Below are positions 1 through 9,046 of a stretch of DNA of 64,000 bases, one piece after another (the first letter of the stretch is position 1; every line of letters begins with the position of its first letter). The DNA is from Flavobacterium tistrianum. Its GTDB lineage: Bacteria; Bacteroidota; Bacteroidia; Flavobacteriales; Flavobacteriaceae. Made by a program: the position numbers and the translations under genes. The notes beneath the pieces were generated by a model, which was given only the letters and a program-made list of their open reading frames with translations, was not told the origin of the DNA and ran no database searches. The DNA lies in contig NZ_QJRH01000064.1 in NCBI RefSeq assembly GCF_003254545.1, positions 124,001 through 188,000 of the forward strand, read 5' to 3'.

Positions 1-161
1 ACAAATAAACTCTCTTTACTTTGATTCGATTTAAGGCTTATGTTAACGAAAAATCAAAAAACAATTCATTGTTAATTTATAATGATGAAGGTGTTATTTA
101 GAGAAAAATCGATTATTGCTTTAAAATCAAGTAGTTTGTGTTAAACCCCATAAAATAAGGT

Positions 162-197
162 ATTAGAGATAGATTTAAACAAGATTAGAGATAGATT
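162..197. repeat. short direct repeat in AT-rich intergenic DNA
   Basis: The 14-mer ATTAGAGATAGATT occurs twice, at 162-175 and 184-197, with a 22-base period, and a partial third copy (ATTAGAG) follows. It lies in the non-coding stretch 1-275 downstream of the histidine kinase gene. I see no gene, terminator hairpin or other feature in that stretch. A role is unknown. Confidence 0.5.
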
Positions 198-275
198 AGA
201 GTATTATGTGAATGTTATTAAATGAGGAAAAATACTTTCTAGATAAGATAAACAATCAAGTTATTTATGCAAAAA

Positions 276-1643
276 TCAAGGAAAAATCAAAGAGAAAACT
301 GTGCCTTTTTCAAGTTCAGATTCTACAGATAAACTGATATTATGGCGCTTAAGAATCTGCATGGTAATAAAAAGTCCTAATCCTTGACCTTGAATATGTC
401 TAGTGCGATCGCTTCTAAAGAATAAATCGAAGATAGATTCGATATCTTTTTCGGCAATTCCCGAACCTTGATCTATAAATTTTAAAAGAAGTTTTCCATT
501 TTTTTCAGAAGCTATGACATTAACCTGCGAAGGAAAAGAAAATTTAATCGCATTGTCTATAATATTGTAAAGTGCAATAAAAAGCATATGCCTGTTAGCA
601 TTTATAGACAACAAATCTTCGTTGTTGGCAATTGCATCCAAATTTAGCGCTACTTTAACTTCAGGATATTCAATTGCTTTCTTTTCAAGTATATTCCACA
701 ATATTTCATCTATTCTGACAATTTCCATCTGGTCAGGCTCTGAAAGCTCTAATCCTGACAGAATAAGTAATCCGTCTAAAGTCGATTTTAGATGGAAAGT
801 ATCTTTTCGAAGTGATTTTAATACTTCTTTATATTCTTCGTTAGTTCTTGGATGCTGTAACGAAACATCTATGTCGCCAATAATAAAAGTTAGTGGAGTT
901 TTTAATTCGTGAGAAGCATTTTTAAGGAAATTTTTCTGTATTGTAACGCCACTTTCGAGTCTTTCCAAAAGATAATTAAAAGTTGTAATTAGCTCTTTAA
1001 TTTCATCTTTTCCGCTCGCAGTTGGCATTTCAAGTCTAGAATGGAGGTTTTCTGTAGTTATTGTGTTTACTTTTGAAATTACATCTGCAAAAGGCCTGAA
1101 AGTTTGTCTAGCCAAAAATCTTCCTAAAAGATAGTTAAGCGCAATTCCGGCGAGATAAAAACCGAAAAAAACTATGGCAAGAACTTCTAACTGCTGATTT
1201 CCAACATCATCAATGCCAGAAACAACTATTATAAAGTCACCTTGATTGTCTTTGTAATATAAACCGCTAAATTGTCTTTCTTCTATAGTAAAATGCAGTA
1301 TTTTGTCGTGAGAAATAGCTCTCAACTCCCGATCATTTAACACCAGAGGAAGATCATCTCGCAAATACAGTTTTTTTGTTTTAGCATTGTAAATCCTGAT
1401 AGACTGGTTAACAATTTTATTAAACTGCGATTCTATTTCTTTATAGCTGATGCTGTCAATTTTTCTAATTTCATCTTTTTCAAAATAGAAAAAAGCCGTA
1501 ATCAGAGCATTGTCTTCGAGTTTTTCGTAATACAAATCTCTTCTATGGCTTTTAAAAAGCAAAAAAGAACCGATCAGAACGAGTCCGAGAATAAAAGCAA
1601 ATAAGAGAGTCGAATTTATAGCAAGTTTATTCTTGAGATTCAT
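276..1643 (-). CDS. sensor histidine kinase (HAMP-HisKA-HATPase)
   Basis: A 455-residue membrane sensor kinase that phosphorylates the response regulator encoded just upstream. A first membrane segment covers about residues 9-30 and a second about 153-175, bracketing an extracytoplasmic sensor region of about 120 residues. A HAMP-like linker follows, then the dimerisation box NASHELKTPL with phospho-acceptor His245. Near the C-terminus are the N box (NIIDNAIKF), a G1 box (DQGSG) and a G2 box (GQGLGLF), so the kinase looks catalytically intact. Its start overlaps the end of the regulator gene by 17 bases, so the two are co-translated. The layout matches CusS/ArlS-type kinases. The signal sensed cannot be told from sequence. 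Confidence 0.93.
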   Translation of the reverse strand: MNLKNKLAINSTLLFAFILGLVLIGSFLLFKSHRRDLYYEKLEDNALITAFFYFEKDEIRKIDSISYKEIESQFNKIVNQSIRIYNAKTKKLYLRDDLPLVLNDRELRAISHDKILHFTIEERQFSGLYYKDNQGDFIIVVSGIDDVGNQQLEVLAIVFFGFYLAGIALNYLLGRFLARQTFRPFADVISKVNTITTENLHSRLEMPTASGKDEIKELITTFNYLLERLESGVTIQKNFLKNASHELKTPLTFIIGDIDVSLQHPRTNEEYKEVLKSLRKDTFHLKSTLDGLLILSGLELSEPDQMEIVRIDEILWNILEKKAIEYPEVKVALNLDAIANNEDLLSINANRHMLFIALYNIIDNAIKFSFPSQVNVIASEKNGKLLLKFIDQGSGIAEKDIESIFDLFFRSDRTRHIQGQGLGLFITMQILKRHNISLSVESELEKGTVFSLIFP

Positions 1644-2325
1644 TAACTTTATTTTTAAGCATATATCCTGTGCCTTTTACAGTATGTATAAGCGGAAAAG
1701 GAAAATTCTTGTCTACTTTATTTCTTAAATAATTAATATAAACATCAACAGTATTTATGCTCATATCAAGATTCATATCCCAAACGGCTTCAGCAATGGC
1801 AATTCTAGACAAAGCTGTTTCTCGGTTTTTCATGAAAAAAATCAGAAGTTTTAGTTCTCGAGAAGAAAGTTTTAAATCTATACCGTCTCTGGTAGCGCTT
1901 TGTTCTTTCATATTAATTTTGATTCCGGCATAAGACTGAAAATCTAAAACACCAGAACTAAATTCAGTACGACGGAGCTGAGCATTGATTCGTGCAAGAA
2001 GCTCTTCAAATAAAAATGGTTTTGCCAAATAATCATCGGCTCCAGCTTTTAGCCCTCTCACTTTTTCCTGCGGAGTATCAAGAGCACTTAGAATAAGAAT
2101 GGGAACAATTATTTTTCGATTTCTTAAAACTTCACATACTTCAAAACCAGAAAGATCAGAAAGCATAATGTCAAGAATTATAATATCATAAGTGTTTTCC
2201 ATTACTTCATTAATGGCGTCAAAACCTTTGCTGACATTTTTTACCTGATACATTTGTTCTTCGAGTCCTCTTGTGATAAAAGAAGCAACTCTTGGATCGT
2301 CTTCTACTAATAATACTTTATTCAT
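1627..2325 (-). CDS. OmpR/PhoB-family response regulator
   Basis: A 232-residue DNA-binding response regulator. The receiver domain (about residues 1-118) has the acidic pair ED at 8-9, phospho-acceptor Asp52 in IIILDIML, and a Lys in the LAKPF motif. The C-terminal part (about 130-225) is a winged helix of the OmpR type, ending in the typical IHTVKGTGYML beta-hairpin. It is the first gene of a two-gene operon with the histidine kinase, so it is the cognate regulator by position. Target promoters are not evident. I found no clear TAnnTTTG promoter in the 107 bases upstream. Confidence 0.93.
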   Translation of the reverse strand: MNKVLLVEDDPRVASFITRGLEEQMYQVKNVSKGFDAINEVMENTYDIIILDIMLSDLSGFEVCEVLRNRKIIVPILILSALDTPQEKVRGLKAGADDYLAKPFLFEELLARINAQLRRTEFSSGVLDFQSYAGIKINMKEQSATRDGIDLKLSSRELKLLIFFMKNRETALSRIAIAEAVWDMNLDMSINTVDVYINYLRNKVDKNFPFPLIHTVKGTGYMLKNKVNESQE

Positions 2326-2432
2326 TGCCGATTATTATTGCTGAGAAAAATAAAATGATTTTTTATGCTGATAAAAGTAATTAAAAGTTAATGCATTCTC
2401 TGAAAAAGTCGTTTTTTCCTGAGGCTATTTTA

Positions 2433-3557
2433 TTAGCCTTCTGTATAAGGTTCGTTCCACAACGAATTTGGTTTAAGATAAACTTTGTTTTCCTGAAAAT
2501 CCAATATCGTATTAAATCTTTTTAAAACTTCATTTCCAAGAATATGAGTTTTAAATTGAGCAGGATTACTTGTTGCTAGCAATTGTACAGGCACATCATT
2601 CAAACATAAATTTCCAAAATAAATTTTTTCGTTTTTGACCGTCAGCACTGGGATTTCTTCTCCTTGTCCGTTCTTTAAAATAACTTTTTTCAGAACAGGC
2701 AAGCTCTCTTTCGGGTATTGCTGCTCTTTCATTATCTCCTGATCGAGCATTACAGTGCGCTGATAGCCATTATCAAAAAGAAAACGTCCTTTATAAGCTG
2801 TATTATTTATTTGAAGCTTTCCTTGAACACAAAATAGAGTACGAGTAAATTCCATATCAAGTTTTGTATACTCTTTGTTTCGTTTTGATAATTTAGAATG
2901 AATTATAAAGAGCTTTTTATCATAATCGATTTCTACTATTTTTCCGTCAAACAAATTCCATCCAAAACGGCCCACAGTTCCTTGTCCCGATAATTCGACA
3001 GGAAAAATTTCCTGATCTTTCCAGATTTGATTGCCAAGTTGAAAACTATGACTTTTTAAACTGCTTAATTTTAACTTATTGAGTGCCTCATTAGTTAAAA
3101 GAAAATCACTAGTTCCTGAATCAAATTTTAAGTCTAGAGTTTCCTTATCGTCTAGTTTTACTTTAAAAATGATGTTGTTATACTCTGAGAGCACAAATGG
3201 AATTGTATCGTGAATTTCAGGTTTGAGTTTTGAAAAGTTTTTTAATGACGGACATTCAACACGTGTAAAACAGCTATCGGTATTATTTAAAAGTACGGTG
3301 AAATCAAACTTTTTTCCAGGTCTTAATTTTATGCTGATAGAATCTTCATTAGTATAAAAAGCAACGATTTTCTCCTTGGGACTTTTATTTGTAACATATA
3401 TATCTGGTTTTGCTTTTGCATCTAAGTACCATTTCGTTTTTTCTTCATTGTCTTCTTTTATATAGCAGATTTTTGAAGAAGCTTTAATTATACGATTTTT
3501 TACTTGAGCTTGGCTAACCGTTACAGCTGCCAACATTAAAATAAGATATATCCTCAT
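2433..3557 (-). CDS. exported retropepsin-like aspartyl protease family protein
   Basis: A 374-residue exported protein with an N-terminal signal sequence (hydrophobic residues 4-16, ending SQAQ). Two aspartyl-protease-like half sites are visible. The first is FDSGTSDFLL with Asp146 in a canonical DSG. The second is FDNGYQRTVM with Asp262 in DNG instead of the usual DTG or DSG. The spacing of about 115 residues fits two pepsin-like lobes in one chain. Bacteroidota encode many such clan AA proteins, mostly uncharacterised. Because the second site is altered, protease activity is uncertain and a binding role is possible. It is followed 39 bases upstream by the beta-lactamase-like gene on the same strand, perhaps in one transcript. 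Confidence 0.72.
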   Translation of the reverse strand: MRIYLILMLAAVTVSQAQVKNRIIKASSKICYIKEDNEEKTKWYLDAKAKPDIYVTNKSPKEKIVAFYTNEDSISIKLRPGKKFDFTVLLNNTDSCFTRVECPSLKNFSKLKPEIHDTIPFVLSEYNNIIFKVKLDDKETLDLKFDSGTSDFLLTNEALNKLKLSSLKSHSFQLGNQIWKDQEIFPVELSGQGTVGRFGWNLFDGKIVEIDYDKKLFIIHSKLSKRNKEYTKLDMEFTRTLFCVQGKLQINNTAYKGRFLFDNGYQRTVMLDQEIMKEQQYPKESLPVLKKVILKNGQGEEIPVLTVKNEKIYFGNLCLNDVPVQLLATSNPAQFKTHILGNEVLKRFNTILDFQENKVYLKPNSLWNEPYTEG

Positions 3558-3596
3558 TGGTTTAAAATACTATTGATAGACGAAAAGTAATCAATT

Positions 3597-4721
3597 TTAA
3601 TTAAACAAAATTGTTTCGGCCAATTTGATGAGTTCATTTTGTGTTTTCATATCAGAATCATTTGCAAAAAGGATAATTCCGGAATTGATTTCTGGAGAAA
3701 AAACGACATAAGAACTAAAGCCTAAACTCCCGCCAGTATGCGAAATTCGTATTGAACCATTTTCAGGTTTGGTTATTTTCCAGTTTAGCCCAATTGCACC
3801 TTTGTTGATATCTCCAGTTGTTGGCTGATGGCTTAGTTTGGCATCTTCATTTTTTTCATTCAAATGATATTTGATGTACTTCAACATATCTGAAGTTGAA
3901 GAAGCGATAGATGCTGCAACCTGCATGTCTTCCCAATCTATAAAAGGCATTTTTCTTCCTTTTGCATCATATCCAAATGCCATTGAAGACGGAATTTTAC
4001 CATTGCCTAATAAAACGGTGTTTTTCATTTTAAGCGGAGTTGTAAATTGGTTTTTTATCAATGTTCCAAATTTTTGCCCATAAACTGTTTCCATAATATG
4101 TCCCAACAATTGAGCAGCAGTATTGCAATGTCTAGGTAATGCTCCTGGAATTGTATCTAATTTTACTTTGTGCAAATCGGTGTAAAATTGCTGTCTGCTG
4201 TATTTTCTATGTACAGCATCAAGTATATAAGCGATAGAATCTGAATTTGCCTTGGCAAAAAGTTCTCTGCTGTCAGGCATCCAGTTTGGAAGGGCAGAAG
4301 TAAGATTGGCAAGATTTACCAGAGTAATTGGAGTTCCGTTATATTGAAGATTCGGATAATCTTGATTTAAATATTTTCTAATATCATCTGTGAGACTTAC
4401 TTTTTTGTTCAGAACAGCTCTTGCCAATAATGTAGAAGAAAATGTTTTACTGTTTGAAGCCAATTCATAGATTGTACTTGCAGTTGGCAGGATTTGTTTT
4501 TCTTTTTGGGTCGAACCGTAATTGTAGAAATATTCTTTTCCGTCTTTGATGATTCCTATGGAAAGGCCAACTCTAGAACTTTCGGACATAAACGGAAGAG
4601 CAGATTGGTTTACTAACGAATCTAGCTTTGTTTGGAGTTTGTTGTCTGTCGGAATTGTATTTTTCTGAGAATAAGCCACTATATTACATAGAATTAGGCT
4701 TAATGTGAGAAAATTTTTCAT
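3597..4721 (-). CDS. serine hydrolase, beta-lactamase/PBP4* (class C) family
   Basis: A 374-residue exported protein of the class C beta-lactamase / D-aminopeptidase fold, with a signal peptide (MKNFLTLSLILCNIVAYSQ). The catalytic SxxK motif is Ser89-Asn-Ser-Lys92 and the KTG-like third motif is His328-Thr-Gly330. The second motif, usually YxN, reads His198-Cys-Asn200, so the general-base tyrosine appears to be replaced. The family includes esterases and peptidases besides true beta-lactamases, and this one should not be called a resistance gene. It sits between the retropepsin-like protein and the polysaccharide deacetylase, a neighbourhood of cell-envelope hydrolases. Confidence 0.82.
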   Translation of the reverse strand: MKNFLTLSLILCNIVAYSQKNTIPTDNKLQTKLDSLVNQSALPFMSESSRVGLSIGIIKDGKEYFYNYGSTQKEKQILPTASTIYELASNSKTFSSTLLARAVLNKKVSLTDDIRKYLNQDYPNLQYNGTPITLVNLANLTSALPNWMPDSRELFAKANSDSIAYILDAVHRKYSRQQFYTDLHKVKLDTIPGALPRHCNTAAQLLGHIMETVYGQKFGTLIKNQFTTPLKMKNTVLLGNGKIPSSMAFGYDAKGRKMPFIDWEDMQVAASIASSTSDMLKYIKYHLNEKNEDAKLSHQPTTGDINKGAIGLNWKITKPENGSIRISHTGGSLGFSSYVVFSPEINSGIILFANDSDMKTQNELIKLAETILFN

Positions 4722-4765
4722 TTTAAGAAGCTGTTTTTATGTTAGTGGTAATTCAATTATCGAAC

Positions 4766-5551
4766 TTAAAGCTGAGGCGGAACCAAATTGTCTAAATCTG
4801 AAAGACGGTAGAATTTGAGATCATTCAATTTCATGTATTTACAAATAAATTCTAGAGTTTCTATTTTTACCTGATAATTTTCGGTTACTTCTTTAACGGG
4901 TTTATGACCACATAGAAGAAGAATTTTATTGTTTTTTTTGGCATAATCTAATAGTTCAAGCACATATGGAATACTAAAATGAATATGGCTATTGTCAATA
5001 TCAAAAGCAAATACAATTTTTGAATTATCGAAATAACTGTCTTGTTTCTCTGGGATTTCACCTCCAAATGCTCGTCCTCTAATAATTTTGAATAAAGGAG
5101 ATAAAGCCTGATCTAAGGAATCTGATCGTTCTCCATAAGGATAAGCAAAAGAAGTAACATGAAAACCTTTCTTTTTCATAGAAACGATCATTGGATCAAT
5201 TTCCTGTTTCAGATATTCCTTAACACTATATTTTTGGGTAAACTTAACGGCATTGTAATGATGATAGCCATGGCCAGCTATTTCATGACCATATTTTTGC
5301 ATTTCTAACAATGTTTTAATTTCTGGATCGCCAATAGAATCTATTCGGCAGACATTAAAAGTGGCTTTCCAAGAATACTTTCGCAAAGCTTGATCTGCCT
5401 CCGACCATTCGTCGACATAAGCATCATCAAAAGATAAAATTACACCGGCTTTATAGGCTGGTTTTGGAACCGATTTTGGTTTCTTATTCTCGCAGGAAAT
5501 TAAAGATAAGAACAATAAAAACAATACTGTTTTAGAAAAAAGTAATCTCAT
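4766..5551 (-). CDS. polysaccharide deacetylase family lipoprotein
   Basis: A 261-residue lipoprotein with a lipobox LISC (Cys20) after a hydrophobic signal, so it is expected to be anchored in the envelope. It carries the NodB-type deacetylase motifs. Motif 1 is SFDDAY (Asp42, Asp43) and motif 2 is HGYHH (His94 and His98, the metal ligands). A motif-3-like FAYPYGE lies near residues 139-145. The family removes N- or O-acetyl groups from cell-wall or exopolysaccharide sugars. The substrate here is not indicated. The gene is divergent from the MprF-like gene, with 188 bases between them. Confidence 0.85.
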   Translation of the reverse strand: MRLLFSKTVLFLLFLSLISCENKKPKSVPKPAYKAGVILSFDDAYVDEWSEADQALRKYSWKATFNVCRIDSIGDPEIKTLLEMQKYGHEIAGHGYHHYNAVKFTQKYSVKEYLKQEIDPMIVSMKKKGFHVTSFAYPYGERSDSLDQALSPLFKIIRGRAFGGEIPEKQDSYFDNSKIVFAFDIDNSHIHFSIPYVLELLDYAKKNNKILLLCGHKPVKEVTENYQVKIETLEFICKYMKLNDLKFYRLSDLDNLVPPQL

Positions 5552-5739
5552 AGATTTCAGGTTGCTAGCAAATAAAATTCAGAATATAACTTACTTCAAA
5601 TATAAAGAATCTTCTTAATAACTGATGCGCTGGTTATTCAAAAAAGATTTTCGTAAAATTATAATTAATAGATAATTGTCGTAAATTTATACAACTCAAG
5701 ACCTTTTTTTTCATTACTAAATTTTGTTATAGTATAAAT

Positions 5740-8367
5740 ATGAAAGTACAATCCATTTCCAATAGATTTCTTGTTTTTTTTAAAGCCAAAAAAGGAATTT
5801 CTTTTATACGCGAAAATGATAAAATTATTAGACAATCTATCTTTACCATTTTCTTTCTCGGAATCGGAATATGGTTTATCAAACATGAAAATTCAGAATT
5901 AAAAGAAGTCAAAAATGTAATTGCAGATGCCAATAGTTTTTGGGTTTTATGCGGTGTAATTCTAACCGCAATTTATATAACATTACAAGCATTAATGTAT
6001 TATGCTTCGTTTATGGCGGTACAAAGTAAAATTGCATTTAAAGACGCCGTTATTCTCTTTTTGAAACGAAACTTTATTAGCGTTTTCCTCCCAGCAGGCG
6101 GAATTTCTTCTTTAGCTTTTTTTACAAAACCTATAAAAAAGAAAGGCATAAAAGCAACTCAGATTCATTTTGCATCAATCGTTTATGGCTTTGTTGGAAT
6201 TCTTTCGGTGATAATTGTGGCAATTCCGGCTTTAATCTATTCTTTTTTTCAAGGAACAACAGGTTCAGGCGAATGGTATGCTTTTGCAGGAGTTATTGCC
6301 TTAAGCGTTATGCTTTACTTTATTTATGTTTCGGTTTTAGAAAAAGGATTTGTCTACAAAATGATGATAAGATTTTTTCCTTCAGCCGAGATTTTTATGG
6401 AGGATTTGAGCAATAACAGAATCATAAAAAATAAATTTCTGCTTGTTGTTCTTTATTCAGTAATTATTGAGTTGGTCGGAATAGCACATTTGTATCTTGC
6501 CATGATTGCTTTAGGATTTACTCCATCTTTGACAGCGGCCATAATGGGTTATATCATTTCAGTTATATTTTTGATTGTTTCTCCTTTTCTGCGCGGACTT
6601 GGAGCCATAGAAATATCCATGAGTTTTATTTTGATACAGTTTGGCTTTCAGAATGTCAATGCAATAGCCATAACTTTCCTGTATCGTTTCTTTGAATTTT
6701 GGATTCCGCTATTAGCAGGAGCTGCATTATTTTTATTAAGTGCCAATAAACTTTTAATGCGTATAATACCTTCTTTCTTGATTTTTATATTAGGGCTAAT
6801 TAATATTATTTCTGTTTTAACGCCCGCAATTTCAGAACGTTTGGATGCGTTAGAAGATATAATTCCTATTTCTGCCATCAAAGTGTCTAATTATTTTGTG
6901 ATAACTGCTGGATTGTTTATGCTCGTTAACGCCGCTTTTATGCTCAAAGGATTACGAACCGCATGGTGGTTTTCTGTTTTCCTGACCGGTATTTCTGTTA
7001 TTGGAAACCTTGCCAAAGCAATTGATTATGAAGAAGCTATAATTGCGCTTGTCGTTTTAATTAGTCTGATTGTCACCAGAAAAGAGTATTATGTAAAAAG
7101 CAATTCACACTTGCAGAGTGTAGGTTTAAAAACCGTTTTAATAAGTATTTCAGCTGTTTTAATCTATGGTGTTTTGGGCTTTTATTTCTTAGACAAAAAA
7201 CATTTTAATATTGATTTTAATTGGATTAAATCGATAAAATATACATTGCAAAATTATTTTCTGATAGGAAGTTCAGATCTAGTGCCTTTAGATCGCTTTG
7301 CAAGACGTTTTATTTTGTCGATAAATATCAGCGGATTTCTCTCGTTAGGATTTTTACTTTACGCTTTAATTCGTCCATATTCTATTAAAAAAGAAGCCGT
7401 TGAAGATGATTTCGCTACAGCGAATGAAATTCTGAAACAATACGGTTCGTCTTCTTTGGATTATTTTAAAACCTATGACGATAAAACCATTTTTATTTCT
7501 AATAGTAAAAAGTCTTTTTTAGCGTATCGTGTTGCTGATAATTTTGCGGTTGTATTAGAAAATCCTGTTGCAGAATCCGCAGCAGAAATAAAACAATGCA
7601 TAATAGAATTTGATTCGTATTGCTACGAAAACGGATTAAGAAGCCTCTATTATCGCGTGTCGGAAGAAAACTTAGACTTGTTTACTTCATTGCAAAAAAA
7701 GAATCTATTTATTGGTCAAGAAGGCGTTGTTGATTTGACTCTATTTTCATTAGAAGGTGGCGCAAGAAAATCGATGCGAAATGCCATAAGCAAAGTCAAA
7801 GAAAAAGGTTTTAGAACTACTATTTATACGCCGCCGATAAAAGATGGCGTGCTTCAGAAAATTAAAGCAGTAAGTGATGAATGGCTGGATAATACAGGCA
7901 GAAACGAAATTATTTTTTCGCAAGGAAGATTTGATTGGGAAGAACTAAAACAGCAGACTATTATTACTGTAGATAATGCCGAAGAAAAAATTGTTGCTTT
8001 TTTAAATGTAATTCCTGATTATGCAGAAAACGAAGGCACATACGATTTAATTCGTAAAACAAGCGACGCTCCAAATGGTATTATGGATTTTATTCTTGTT
8101 GAACTTTTTACCTATTTAAAATCACAAGGATATACTTCTGTAAATCTCGGATTGGCAGCTATGAGTGGAATGGAAGAAGCAGATACTTTTCCAGAAAAAT
8201 CAATGAAGTTTGCTTACGAAAGAATCAAATTCTTTGCACATTACAAAGGTTTGCGAGACTTTAAAGAAAAATTTTCTCCCGTTTGGCATAACAAATATTT
8301 GGTATATTCTCATGATTACGATTTGCTTCAAGCTCCAATTGTTTTAAATAAAGTTGTAAAACCTTAA
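5740..8367 (+). CDS. mprF: MprF-like bifunctional aminoacyl-phosphatidylglycerol synthase/flippase
   Basis: An 875-residue protein with the full MprF layout. About residues 30-540 are a polytopic membrane domain (N-terminal flippase-like part followed by further membrane helices). The C-terminal 330 residues are a soluble DUF2156 / GNAT-like lysyltransferase domain with GGARKSMRNAISKVKEKG at about 672 and ATDxxxxPEK-type signatures near the end (EADTFPEKSMKFAYERI). The family transfers an amino acid from aminoacyl-tRNA to phosphatidylglycerol and flips the product to the outer leaflet, giving resistance to cationic peptides. It leads a plus-strand operon with a DUF998-like protein (11 bases on) and a VirJ-like hydrolase. 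The amino acid used (Lys, Ala or other) cannot be told from sequence. Confidence 0.88.
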   Translation: MKVQSISNRFLVFFKAKKGISFIRENDKIIRQSIFTIFFLGIGIWFIKHENSELKEVKNVIADANSFWVLCGVILTAIYITLQALMYYASFMAVQSKIAFKDAVILFLKRNFISVFLPAGGISSLAFFTKPIKKKGIKATQIHFASIVYGFVGILSVIIVAIPALIYSFFQGTTGSGEWYAFAGVIALSVMLYFIYVSVLEKGFVYKMMIRFFPSAEIFMEDLSNNRIIKNKFLLVVLYSVIIELVGIAHLYLAMIALGFTPSLTAAIMGYIISVIFLIVSPFLRGLGAIEISMSFILIQFGFQNVNAIAITFLYRFFEFWIPLLAGAALFLLSANKLLMRIIPSFLIFILGLINIISVLTPAISERLDALEDIIPISAIKVSNYFVITAGLFMLVNAAFMLKGLRTAWWFSVFLTGISVIGNLAKAIDYEEAIIALVVLISLIVTRKEYYVKSNSHLQSVGLKTVLISISAVLIYGVLGFYFLDKKHFNIDFNWIKSIKYTLQNYFLIGSSDLVPLDRFARRFILSINISGFLSLGFLLYALIRPYSIKKEAVEDDFATANEILKQYGSSSLDYFKTYDDKTIFISNSKKSFLAYRVADNFAVVLENPVAESAAEIKQCIIEFDSYCYENGLRSLYYRVSEENLDLFTSLQKKNLFIGQEGVVDLTLFSLEGGARKSMRNAISKVKEKGFRTTIYTPPIKDGVLQKIKAVSDEWLDNTGRNEIIFSQGRFDWEELKQQTIITVDNAEEKIVAFLNVIPDYAENEGTYDLIRKTSDAPNGIMDFILVELFTYLKSQGYTSVNLGLAAMSGMEEADTFPEKSMKFAYERIKFFAHYKGLRDFKEKFSPVWHNKYLVYSHDYDLLQAPIVLNKVVKP

Positions 8368-8378
8368 TTTTTAGCGCT

Positions 8379-9026
8379 ATGAAAACTGAGCAATTCAATT
8401 GGGCAAGAATAATGGCGGTACTTTGCATTATGACTTGCATTTTCGATTTTATTATTGTGTTTTTATTAGGAAATCATTATTCAGGTTATAGTCAGCTAAA
8501 AAATACGATGAGTTCTTTGGGAGCAAGCATTAGCCCGGTTTCGAATATAATTTCGACTTGGTGGATTTGTATCGGAATGGTATTTATTTGCTTCGGAATT
8601 ATTTTTAGGAAAACGCTTCATGGTAATTCTAAAAATATAAAACTAGGTTCTCTGCTGATTATACTTTATGGTTTAGGAGAAGGAATTGGATCTGGCTTAT
8701 TTAAAGCAGATAAAATTGACGGAAAAATGACTAATTCTTTTATGATGCACAGTTTGGCTGGAGGCGTTGGAGTTCTTGCAGCATTATTGCTTCCTTTAGT
8801 GTTGAGAAAAGCAATTGTAGCACAAAAAAAATCTCAGTTTTATATTTTTTCATGGATCATTTTTGCTTTTGGATTTATTACGACAATACTGTTTACATTT
8901 CGGTTCTCACCAAATGAAGATAATTTTATTTCGCTTTACAAAGGATTGTGGCAAAGGCTTTTCATGCTAAATCTTTATGTCTATTTTATTGTTCTTTCGG
9001 TTATAATGTATCGTAAGGAAGCTTAG
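8379..9026 (+). CDS. DUF998-like multipass membrane protein
   Basis: A 215-residue membrane protein with about six hydrophobic segments. It begins with a short cytoplasmic stretch and a membrane helix ending in LGNHYSGYSQLKNTMSSLG, an arrangement typical of DUF998 family proteins. The function of that family is unknown. It lies between the MprF-like gene and the VirJ-like gene with gaps of 11 and 20 bases, so it is almost certainly co-transcribed with them. A role in membrane lipid handling is inferred from position only. Confidence 0.72.
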   Translation: MKTEQFNWARIMAVLCIMTCIFDFIIVFLLGNHYSGYSQLKNTMSSLGASISPVSNIISTWWICIGMVFICFGIIFRKTLHGNSKNIKLGSLLIILYGLGEGIGSGLFKADKIDGKMTNSFMMHSLAGGVGVLAALLLPLVLRKAIVAQKKSQFYIFSWIIFAFGFITTILFTFRFSPNEDNFISLYKGLWQRLFMLNLYVYFIVLSVIMYRKEA

Positions 9027-9046
9027 TTTTAATTTAAATATTGATT

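Noticed and set aside
622..912. Plus-strand ORF of 96 codons
   Set aside because: It lies antisense within the histidine kinase ATPase domain and has no independent support.
5665..5933. Minus-strand ORFs of 68 and 73 codons at the start of the MprF-like gene
   Set aside because: They overlap the 5' end of a convincing large gene, have no recognisable domain and have low-complexity composition.
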